A stretch of DNA of 9,599 nucleotides from positions 1 through 9,599 of the forward strand of contig USQO01000081.1 of assembly GCA_900556845.1 (NCBI GenBank). The letters run 5' to 3'. A program made the position numbers and the translations under genes. Under the pieces are notes generated by a model that did not search any database, was not told the DNA's origin, and saw only the letters and a program-made list of their open reading frames with translations. Of this stretch, positions 1 through 6,432 are shown piece by piece; the first letter of the stretch is position 1; each line of letters starts with the position of its first letter. The stretch comes from an uncultured Bacteroides sp. (lineage in GTDB: Bacteria > Bacteroidota > Bacteroidia > Bacteroidales > Bacteroidaceae).

Positions 1-35
1 TATCGTCGGCAGCGTCAGATGTGTATAAGAGACAG
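1..35 (+). other. Illumina Nextera adapter contamination (not genomic)
   Basis: Bases 3-16 read TCGTCGGCAGCGTC, the Nextera read-1 adapter, and bases 17-35 read AGATGTGTATAAGAGACAG, the 19-base Tn5 mosaic end used in tagmentation libraries. The match is complete and uninterrupted, so this is a library artefact left at a contig end and not a natural transposon end. Bases 1-2 (TA) would then be the last bases of the i5 index. Genomic sequence starts at about base 36. No transposase or second mosaic end is present in the window. Confidence 0.98.
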
Positions 36-286
36 TAAATGCACTAAGCATAAAAAATTTATTATTCCACACCTGTTTATCAAAACAAATCAAATACATC
101 TAGCACAAATCACAAGAAATATACATATATAACAATATAATTCACAAAAAACTGAATAACTAATACATAACTTTCAATTTATCACAGTATCAAATATAAC
201 ATAAATTCTGATTTACCCACTTGAAATAAAAAAGCCCGGCAATATGCCGAGCTATCCTATAAAATTTACAATTTTGAAAACAGATG
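36..286. other. AT-rich non-coding stretch at contig edge
   Basis: These 251 bases lie between the adapter and the waaA stop codon. They are strongly AT-rich and stop-rich in all frames, and I see no RNA gene or recognisable protein. The only well-supported element is the waaA terminator at its right end. A minus-strand TATATTTG at 191-198 fits the TAnnTTTG -7 consensus, and a short minus-strand frame opening with ATG at 97-99 stays open to base 36, where real sequence ends. Together they could mark the beginning of a gene cut off by the contig end, but both could easily arise by chance in such AT-rich DNA. Confidence 0.6.
224..252 (-). terminator. Intrinsic terminator after waaA
   Basis: Bases 234-252 form a GC-rich hairpin: GCCCGGCA pairs with TGCCGAGC around a 3-base loop, with one C/A mismatch. 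On the minus strand it is followed by six T and a further T-rich run (233 down to 224). It lies about 35 bases past the waaA stop codon and would end the gltX-waaA transcript. On the plus strand no T-tract follows, so it should act in one direction only. Confidence 0.8.
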
Positions 287-1519
287 CTACATTTTTTCTG
301 AAAAAGGAACTTCCTTCATAATCTTTTCTAAAGCACCAGCATTATCTTCAACGTAACTTCCTGCCTTTTTTCCTGACTTATCTAAGAAAGTATGATCTGC
401 AAGGAAATGATCCATCAAACTATTGAAATCGGATGCTCCTTGAATTTCAAAGCCTCCTTTACAAGCTAAAAGATCTTGAGCCTCCTGAAATTTTTTATTA
501 TTAGGGCCAAATATCACAGGCATTCCATAGACTGCTGCTTCCAGTGTATTATGAATACTAACTCCAAAACCTCCACCTATATAAGCAATTTCTCCATAGC
601 GGTAAATTGAAGACAACAAGCCAAAACAATCAATGATTAAACAGTCGGCCTGCGCAATGGTTTCTGATGTAGCCTGCGTATAGCGGACAACAGTCCGATT
701 CAGTTTGCCTATTATTTCTTTAATATGACCTTCATCTATTACATGTGGAGCTATAATCAGTTTCATTTCAGGTTGTGCATTAAAATAAGGAATAAATATA
801 TCCTCATCTGGTGCCCAAGAACTTCCTGCAACCAAAGTTACAGCCTTCCCCTTAAACTGCTCCACAACAGGCAATTCTTTTGCCTGCCTACAAATTTCCA
901 GCACACGGTCAAAACGTGTATCACCTACAACCGTAGTATTTCGGACACCAATTTTTTCCAATAGAGAAACTGAGTTCTTATTTTGGACAAAAAGATGCGT
1001 AAACTGTTTCAATACATCACGGTAGCCAGCTCCATACCAGCGGAAAAATATTTGGTCGTCACGAAAAATAGAAGAAACACTATATACCGGAATAGAATTA
1101 CGGTTAAGTTCAACCAAGTAATTTTTCCAAAATTCATATTTCACAAAAAAGGCCATACAAGGCTGAACCAGCCTGATAAAACGATGTGCATTTCCAGGGG
1201 TATCAAAAGGAAGATAGCATACAATATCAGCACCTTTATAATTCTTACGGACTTCATAGCCTGAAGGAGAAAAGAATGTCTGCAGGATTTTATAATTCGG
1301 ATACTGCTTTCTTATCTCCTCTATCAATGGTCGTCCTTGCTCAAACTCGCCCAAAGAGGCTGCATGAAACCATATATACTTTGCCGATGAATCTATTTCC
1401 CTCTTCAATTTATCAAAAGCCTCTGCATGACCAGCAACCATAAGGGAGGCTTTCTTATTAAAAAGTGCAGCCAATCTGACTGCACTTGCATAGAGATATA
1501 TGATTAAATTATAAATCAT
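287..1519 (-). CDS. waaA: 3-deoxy-D-manno-octulosonic acid (Kdo) transferase
   Basis: WaaA (KdtA, glycosyltransferase family 30) moves Kdo from CMP-Kdo to the lipid A precursor at the inner face of the inner membrane, which starts the lipopolysaccharide core. The 410-residue product is close to the usual family length. Residues 1-20 form a hydrophobic stretch typical of the family's N-terminal membrane anchor, which supports this ATG start. HAASLGE at 52-58 is the HxxSxGE motif, and E58 is the expected catalytic base. The C-terminal GT-B half carries the nucleotide-sugar binding signature: GGGFG at 315-319, the HNTLEA segment at 323-328, and FGP at 337-339. The gene follows gltX by 12 bases with no promoter seen between them, so it is probably co-transcribed, and a hairpin terminator follows. 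Whether it adds one or two Kdo units cannot be read from the sequence. Confidence 0.96.
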   Translation of the reverse strand: MIYNLIIYLYASAVRLAALFNKKASLMVAGHAEAFDKLKREIDSSAKYIWFHAASLGEFEQGRPLIEEIRKQYPNYKILQTFFSPSGYEVRKNYKGADIVCYLPFDTPGNAHRFIRLVQPCMAFFVKYEFWKNYLVELNRNSIPVYSVSSIFRDDQIFFRWYGAGYRDVLKQFTHLFVQNKNSVSLLEKIGVRNTTVVGDTRFDRVLEICRQAKELPVVEQFKGKAVTLVAGSSWAPDEDIFIPYFNAQPEMKLIIAPHVIDEGHIKEIIGKLNRTVVRYTQATSETIAQADCLIIDCFGLLSSIYRYGEIAYIGGGFGVSIHNTLEAAVYGMPVIFGPNNKKFQEAQDLLACKGGFEIQGASDFNSLMDHFLADHTFLDKSGKKAGSYVEDNAGALEKIMKEVPFSEKM

Positions 1520-1531
1520 TACTCAATACTT

Positions 1532-3049
1532 TTATTTTAATACTTCCACTGCTCGACGCATACGTCGGATAGTTTCTTCTTTTCCTAAAACAGCTGAAAT
1601 ATCAAACATATGAGGTCCCTTACCTTCACCGACCAAAGTAAGACGGAAAGCATTCATGATATTACCTAAATGATAACCTTTATCTTCAATCCATTTCATC
1701 ACGACTTCCTCCTGATGAGCTAAAGAGAAATCATCCAATGAGGCCAATAAGTCAGCCAATTCTGTCATACGCTCTGCAGAATCTTCTTTCCAGCGTTTCT
1801 TAACGGTTTTTTCATCATACGATTCAGGAGCTACAAAGAAGAATTTGCAAGTTTCCCACAATTCTTTCACAAAACTTACACGCCCCTTCATCAAGCCAAC
1901 AACAGTTACAACCGTTTCCATAGGAGCTTCAACTCCATGCTCTTTCAAAATTGGCATAAACAAGCTAGCAATTTCTTCATCGCTCTTCAGCAAGATATAT
2001 TCATGATTGAACCATTTGCCTTTTTCATAGTCGAACTTAGCACCAGCCTTACTACAACGGTGCAAATCAAAGAGACGAATCAATTCATCCATTGACATAA
2101 TTTCCTGGTCATTACCCGGATTCCAACCCAGCAAAGCCAAGAAGTTAATAACTGCTTCTGGCAAATATCCAGACTCACGGTATCCAGAAGAAACTTCACC
2201 AGTCTTAGGATCATGCCATTCCAACGGGAATACCGGGAATCCCAAACGGTCACCATCACGCTTGCTCAACTTACCGTTTCCATCCGGTTTCAAAAGCAAA
2301 GGAAGATGGGCAAACTCAGGCATTGTGTCTTCCCATCCAAAAGCCCTATACAATAAAACATGCAATGGAGCAGAAGGCAACCATTCTTCACCACGGATAA
2401 CATGCGAAACTTCCATCAAATGGTCATCTACAATATTTGCAAGGTGGTAAGTAGGAAGCTCATCAGCCGACTTATACAAAACCTTGTCGTCCAATATAGA
2501 AGAGTTGATTACTACCTCACCACGAATTATATCATGAACATGTACATCTTCATTCGGCTCAATTTTAAAGCGAACTACATACTGCTGCCCTTCATCAATC
2601 AGTCGTTGTACTTCCTCTGCCGGAAGTGTCAACGAGTTGCGCATAGATGTACGTGTTGAAGCATCATACTGGAAGTTAGGAATTTCTTTACGCTTTGCAT
2701 CCAATTCTTCCGGTGTATCAAAAGCAATATAAGCCTTTCCATTATCCAACAGGACCTTTACGTATTTCTTATAAATATCACGGCGTTCTGACTGACGATA
2801 CGGGCCATAATTACCCCCGAAGCTGACACCTTCATCAAAATGAATGCCCAACCATTTGAAAGACTCAATGATATATTCTTCTGCACCGGGAACAAAACGA
2901 TTAGAATCCGTATCTTCAATACGGAAAATCAGCTCACCGCCATGCTGACGGGCAAACAAATAATTATACAAGGCAGTACGAACACCACCGATATGTAATG
3001 CGCCCGTAGGGCTAGGAGCAAAACGAACTCTTACTTTTCTTTCTGACAT
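1532..3049 (-). CDS. gltX: Glutamyl-tRNA synthetase (class I)
   Basis: This cytoplasmic enzyme charges tRNA-Glu with glutamate using ATP. The 505-residue product shows both class I catalytic signatures: FAPSPTGALHIGG at 10-22 (the HIGH motif appears as HIGG, 19-22) and KLSKR at 260-264 (the KMSKS motif). The segment around HVIRGEEWLPSAPLH is typical of bacterial GluRS rather than GlnRS. The helical anticodon-binding half occupies about 320-505. Compared with the E. coli enzyme as I recall it, there are about 17 extra residues (roughly 270-288) straight after the KLSKR loop, which helps explain the length and seems to be a Bacteroidota trait. The start ATG is well placed, since the Rossmann-fold strand begins within five residues. 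It is first in a two-gene unit with waaA, with an exact -7 element 26 bases upstream of the start. The enzyme's tRNA discrimination cannot be judged here. Confidence 0.98.
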   Translation of the reverse strand: MSERKVRVRFAPSPTGALHIGGVRTALYNYLFARQHGGELIFRIEDTDSNRFVPGAEEYIIESFKWLGIHFDEGVSFGGNYGPYRQSERRDIYKKYVKVLLDNGKAYIAFDTPEELDAKRKEIPNFQYDASTRTSMRNSLTLPAEEVQRLIDEGQQYVVRFKIEPNEDVHVHDIIRGEVVINSSILDDKVLYKSADELPTYHLANIVDDHLMEVSHVIRGEEWLPSAPLHVLLYRAFGWEDTMPEFAHLPLLLKPDGNGKLSKRDGDRLGFPVFPLEWHDPKTGEVSSGYRESGYLPEAVINFLALLGWNPGNDQEIMSMDELIRLFDLHRCSKAGAKFDYEKGKWFNHEYILLKSDEEIASLFMPILKEHGVEAPMETVVTVVGLMKGRVSFVKELWETCKFFFVAPESYDEKTVKKRWKEDSAERMTELADLLASLDDFSLAHQEEVVMKWIEDKGYHLGNIMNAFRLTLVGEGKGPHMFDISAVLGKEETIRRMRRAVEVLK

Positions 3050-3074
3050 AGCTGTTAATGTATAAATTGCGCTG

Positions 3075-3082
3075 CAAAATTA
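3075..3082 (-). promoter_or_regulatory. -7 promoter element for gltX-waaA
   Basis: The minus strand reads TAATTTTG, an exact fit to the Bacteroidota -7 consensus TAnnTTTG, 26 to 33 bases ahead of the gltX ATG. Transcription would begin near 3071, leaving a leader of roughly 20 bases. No TTTG lies at the proper -33 distance: the nearest upstream TTTG is 33 bases away, which is too far. The assignment rests on the -7 box and its position. Confidence 0.55.
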
Positions 3083-3105
3083 ATCTATTTTTCCTGTTTT
3101 TTTCG

Positions 3106-3113
3106 TATTTTCG
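3106..3113 (+). promoter_or_regulatory. Possible weak -7 element for the HD phosphodiesterase gene
   Basis: TATTTTCG differs from TAnnTTTG at one base and lies 18 bases before the ATG at 3132. No clear -33 TTTG accompanies it. The gene is divergent from gltX and needs a promoter within the 82-base gap, and this is the best plus-strand candidate I see. The region is AT-rich, so a chance match is quite possible. Confidence 0.25.
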
Positions 3114-3131
3114 GCCAAAATATATAACGAT

Positions 3132-5189
3132 ATGAAAACTTATCACACGTATAGCCGGTTTATTAACAAAAGATTATGGTTTAAATGTGCCATTTTTCTC
3201 CTGACCGTAGGAATCATTGTATCCTTTTTACCTAATGAGGGAAAATTCAATTATCAATTCGATATCAACAAACCATGGAAATACGGTCTGTTACAAGCAT
3301 CATTCGATTTTCCCATATACAAAAGCGATGAACAGGTGCAAAAGGAACAGGATAGTATTATGGCCGAATATAAGCCTTATTATAAGCTCGACAAAAAGGT
3401 AGAAAAGCAGATGCTGGCTAAATTCAAAAATGATTATGACACCAAGTACAAGCATTTTCTTCCCTACACAAATTTCTGCAAATATGTAGAAAACCTATTA
3501 AAGGATCAATACGAAAAAGGTATTATGGAGGGTGGAGTAATCGAACAATTATTAAAAGACAGCATCCAATATATTCAGGTTGTAAATGATGCCTTATCCA
3601 CTCAAACTTCTATAAAAGATTTGCATTCTGTAAAAGGAGCTTACGAAGAAATCATGAGCACAGATACTGCTGTATTCAACAGGGTATTGTTGCAAAAATG
3701 CAATCTTAACGAATATATTACCCCAAATTTAATTTATGATAGCGAGAAATCAGAAGCTGCAAAAGAAGATTTATTATCCGGACTATCCTGGGCCAGCGGG
3801 CTGGTCATGAACGGACAAAAAATCATAGACCGTGGAGAAATAGTAGACGAACGGACTTTTAATATACTTACATCACTTCAAAAAGAATGGGAAACGCGTA
3901 ATGAAGCTGCCAGCGAAAAAAGGCTTGCAACATTAGGCCAGCTTCTTTTTGTAAGTATCATTGTAGGATGTTTCATGATTTTTCTTGGTATGTTCCGGAA
4001 GAATTATTTTGAGGATTATAGTAGCATGACTTTACTGTTTGCTCTTATCACCTTATTTTCTGCTTTGTCATCCATTATGGTACAACAAGCTTTTACAAGC
4101 ATCTATATCATTCCCTTTGCTATGGTCCCCATTATCGTAAGCATTTTCCTTGACTCAAGAACTGCTTTCATGACCCATATCAGTATCGTACTTCTGAGTT
4201 CACTTCCGTTAAGAAGTCCTCATGAATTCATATTAATTCAGATTATAGCCGGAATGGCAGCCATATACAGTCTTCGTGAACTTTCACAACGTTCACAGTT
4301 ATTGCGGAGTGCTGTAATTGTCTTTCTGGCATATTCCTTACTTTATTTTGCATTAGACCTTAGCCATGTAGAAGAGCTCAAGCAACTTAACAGATATATG
4401 TACCTGTTCTTCTTTATAAACGGTATTCTTTTATTGTTCATTTATCCGTTGTTATTTATTTTAGAGAAGATGTTTGGCTTTACCTCCAATGTAACATTGG
4501 TAGAGTTATCCAATATAAATAACAAGTTACTCCGAGAAATGTCCGAGATTGCTCCAGGAACCTTCCAACATTCACTCCAATTAGCAAATCTGACCGCTGC
4601 CGCTGCAAATAAAATCGGAGCAAACAGCCAGTTGGTACGTACCGGAGCTTTGTACCATGATATCGGAAAAATGCAGAACCCTGCATTCTTCACCGAAAAT
4701 CAGTCAGGCATAAACCCACATGAAAAGCTAAGCTATAAACAAAGTGCTCAGATTGTAATCAGCCATATTACAGATGGATTAAAGCTGGCAGATAAAAATA
4801 ATCTTCCAAGGGTAATCCGTGACTTTATCAATACACACCATGGATCAGGCCTTACCAAATATTTTTATATTTCTTATCAAAATGAGCATCCCGATGAAGA
4901 GGTTGACAAAGAGGATTTCCGCTATCCCGGTCCCAACCCCTTCACTAAAGAGCAGGCCATTTTGATGATGGCCGATTCTGTAGAAGCAGCCTCAAGAAGC
5001 CTGCCTGAATATACCGAAGAAAGCATCTCGGCACTTGTAGAAAAGATTATCGAGAGCCAAGTTCAGGAAGGTTATTTTAAAGAATGCCCGATTACATTTC
5101 TGGATATAGCTAAAGTCAAGGCTGTATTCAAGGAAAAGTTGAAAACGATGTATCACACCCGTGTCAGCTATCCTGAGCTCAAGAAATAA
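3132..5189 (+). CDS. pgpH: PgpH-family membrane HD phosphodiesterase (predicted cyclic di-AMP hydrolase)
   Basis: The 685-residue product has the full 7TMR-HD architecture. A membrane segment at about 16-33 is followed by a large charged 7TMR-HDED domain outside the cytoplasm (about 36-265). A bundle of hydrophobic helices spans about 271-450, and a cytoplasmic HD domain covers about 475-650. All metal ligands expected of the PgpH-type di-metal site are visible: H480, H509-D510 (in YHDIGK), H545, H569-H570 (in THHGSG) and D615 (in MADSVEAASR). In Listeria PgpH this domain hydrolyses cyclic di-AMP to pApA, and by family membership I infer the same here. The ligand of the outer domain is unknown. 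The gene stands alone on the plus strand, divergent from gltX and converging on the tyrosine phosphatase gene with 8 bases between stops. No diadenylate cyclase gene is in the window. The family call is firm; the substrate is inferred. Confidence 0.92.
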   Translation: MKTYHTYSRFINKRLWFKCAIFLLTVGIIVSFLPNEGKFNYQFDINKPWKYGLLQASFDFPIYKSDEQVQKEQDSIMAEYKPYYKLDKKVEKQMLAKFKNDYDTKYKHFLPYTNFCKYVENLLKDQYEKGIMEGGVIEQLLKDSIQYIQVVNDALSTQTSIKDLHSVKGAYEEIMSTDTAVFNRVLLQKCNLNEYITPNLIYDSEKSEAAKEDLLSGLSWASGLVMNGQKIIDRGEIVDERTFNILTSLQKEWETRNEAASEKRLATLGQLLFVSIIVGCFMIFLGMFRKNYFEDYSSMTLLFALITLFSALSSIMVQQAFTSIYIIPFAMVPIIVSIFLDSRTAFMTHISIVLLSSLPLRSPHEFILIQIIAGMAAIYSLRELSQRSQLLRSAVIVFLAYSLLYFALDLSHVEELKQLNRYMYLFFFINGILLLFIYPLLFILEKMFGFTSNVTLVELSNINNKLLREMSEIAPGTFQHSLQLANLTAAAANKIGANSQLVRTGALYHDIGKMQNPAFFTENQSGINPHEKLSYKQSAQIVISHITDGLKLADKNNLPRVIRDFINTHHGSGLTKYFYISYQNEHPDEEVDKEDFRYPGPNPFTKEQAILMMADSVEAASRSLPEYTEESISALVEKIIESQVQEGYFKECPITFLDIAKVKAVFKEKLKTMYHTRVSYPELKK

Positions 5190-5197
5190 ACACTCCT

Positions 5198-5671
5198 CTA
5201 CTGTTCTGAAGGAAATGATGCCAACAAACCATCACAAGCATCCTCCAGAATATCCAGGACATTTTCAAAACCTTGTGCCCCTCCATAATATGGATCGGGC
5301 ACATGGTCAGCTATTTTTATACGGCAATAGTTAGTCAACCGTTCTATCTTTGCCAACGATTCCACATCAGGAGCCAACTCTTTCAACCCGTCAATATTTT
5401 GATCATCCATGGCCAAAATATAATCAAACTTATAGAAATCCTCTGCACATACCGGTCTGGAACGATGTACGAGCTGATATCCCCGACGAGCTGCATGCAT
5501 CCGCATTCTACTGTCCGGCAATTCTCCACGATGATAACTACTCAAACCAGCCGAATCCAATTCAAACTCCTCACTTCGACCTGCATTCGCGACTTTTACC
5601 CTCATAATTTCTTCTGCAGAAGAAGACCTGCATATATTTCCCAAGCAGACAAACAAAATTTTCTTTTTCAT
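5198..5671 (-). CDS. Low-molecular-weight protein tyrosine phosphatase
   Basis: This cytoplasmic enzyme removes phosphate from phosphotyrosine through a cysteinyl-phosphate intermediate. The 157-residue product matches the family length. The P-loop near the N-terminus reads CLGNICRS (9-16), giving nucleophile C9 and phosphate-binding R15, and the general acid lies in DPY at 126-128. The residue after the loop, usually proline in CRSPMAE-type enzymes, is serine here (CRSSSAEE), which leaves the catalytic residues intact. The gene begins 7 bases after the PHP phosphatase stop codon, so the two are almost certainly one transcript. In many bacteria such enzymes (Wzb, Etp) oppose BY-type tyrosine kinases in capsule control, but no kinase or capsule gene is seen here, so I give no symbol and cannot name the substrate. 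Its 3' end faces the HD phosphodiesterase gene with no terminator between them. Confidence 0.95.
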   Translation of the reverse strand: MKKKILFVCLGNICRSSSAEEIMRVKVANAGRSEEFELDSAGLSSYHRGELPDSRMRMHAARRGYQLVHRSRPVCAEDFYKFDYILAMDDQNIDGLKELAPDVESLAKIERLTNYCRIKIADHVPDPYYGGAQGFENVLDILEDACDGLLASFPSEQ

Positions 5672-5678
5672 AATTCTC

Positions 5679-6389
5679 TTAAATATTCAGATAAGTTCTA
5701 AACTTCTCTACCGATACATTCATAATCAATTCTTCAGGGAATTCCGTTTCAGCCAACAAATCCCATACGTAATCATAGACCGCAATATCAAATGAAATAT
5801 GGGCATCACTACCTAAAATTACAGGAACACTGTATTGCTTACAAAGCCGCAAAATTTCAAGATTGTTTTTACGAGCATGCACTTTATTACGGGTAGGCCG
5901 CAACGAACTGTTATTTATTTCCAGCAATGTGTGATGCTCCTTGGAAGCTCGTACAATAGGTTCAAAATCAAGCTCAGCTGTTCCGTCTCCCGGATGGCTA
6001 ATGATGTTTATATATGGATTTGCTATCACATTAATCATTCCTTGCGTGTTCTCTGCACAAGTTCCCGGACTATAACACAAAGAATGGATTCCTGCTATCC
6101 GGATATCCAGCATACGAAGCATAGCCTCATCCATATCAATATTCCCTGCAGTGTCCAATATATTAATTTCAGCTCCCAACAGTAAATCTACACCATACAT
6201 TCTACGAGGTACTACATGAAGATTTCGGAAATAAATAGGGTCACATGCTCCGGGAATACCCGAAGAATGTTCAGTTATACCATACAGCTTCAAACCTTTT
6301 TCAGAAGCTGCCTTTACCATTTCTTGCAATGTACTGAATGCATGCCCACTGGCAATTGTATGAGTATGCACATCCAATTCTATATTCAT
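5679..6389 (-). CDS. PHP-domain metal phosphatase, YcdX type
   Basis: This 236-residue protein is a full-length PHP (polymerase and histidinol phosphatase) TIM-barrel hydrolase. The nine metal-binding residues expected of the YcdX trinuclear zinc site are all in place: H8 and H10 (DVHTHT), H16, H41 (TEHS), E74 (GAEIN), H102 (GIHS), H132 (SHPGD), D195 and H197 (GSDAH). Their order and spacing follow E. coli YcdX as I recall it, so a phosphatase is likely, but the natural substrate of this family is not well settled. It is less like the CpsB/Wzh tyrosine phosphatases, which share the fold. The start ATG is only 7 codons ahead of the first metal ligand, as expected for the family. It is followed within 7 bases by the tyrosine phosphatase gene and preceded, 43 bases away, by priA. 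An exact -7 element lies in that gap, so the pair may be transcribed separately from priA. Confidence 0.93.
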   Translation of the reverse strand: MNIELDVHTHTIASGHAFSTLQEMVKAASEKGLKLYGITEHSSGIPGACDPIYFRNLHVVPRRMYGVDLLLGAEINILDTAGNIDMDEAMLRMLDIRIAGIHSLCYSPGTCAENTQGMINVIANPYINIISHPGDGTAELDFEPIVRASKEHHTLLEINNSSLRPTRNKVHARKNNLEILRLCKQYSVPVILGSDAHISFDIAVYDYVWDLLAETEFPEELIMNVSVEKFRTYLNI

Positions 6390-6419
6390 GATACAGACAG
6401 ATTATATTTTTTATATTAA

Positions 6420-6427
6420 CAAATTTA
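6420..6427 (-). promoter_or_regulatory. -7 promoter element for the PHP-tyrosine phosphatase pair
   Basis: The minus strand reads TAAATTTG, an exact TAnnTTTG match, in the 43-base gap between the priA stop codon and the PHP phosphatase start. Transcription would begin near 6416, with a leader of about 27 bases. I see no TTTG at the usual -33 distance, which would fall inside the priA coding end. It may supplement read-through from priA. Confidence 0.45.
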
Positions 6428-6432
6428 CTTTC

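Noticed and set aside
17..35. 19-base Tn5 mosaic end as evidence of a natural mobile element
   Set aside because: It is preceded directly by the synthetic Nextera read-1 adapter and stands alone at the sequence edge, so it is a library artefact.
983..1443. Overlapping plus-strand open frames inside waaA
   Set aside because: They lie antisense to a gene with intact catalytic motifs and have odd composition and no family resemblance.
4442..4693. Minus-strand open frames within the HD domain region
   Set aside because: They are antisense to the HD phosphodiesterase coding sequence, with no promoter or recognised domain.
5273..5701. 142-codon open frame on the plus strand
   Set aside because: It is antisense to the tyrosine phosphatase gene, has no recognisable domain and no start context. 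The sense gene is certain, so this is a shadow frame.
6396..6419. AT-rich near-palindrome between priA and the PHP phosphatase gene as a terminator or operator
   Set aside because: The arms do not pair beyond a few A-T bases and there is no GC stem, so it is best explained by AT-rich composition.
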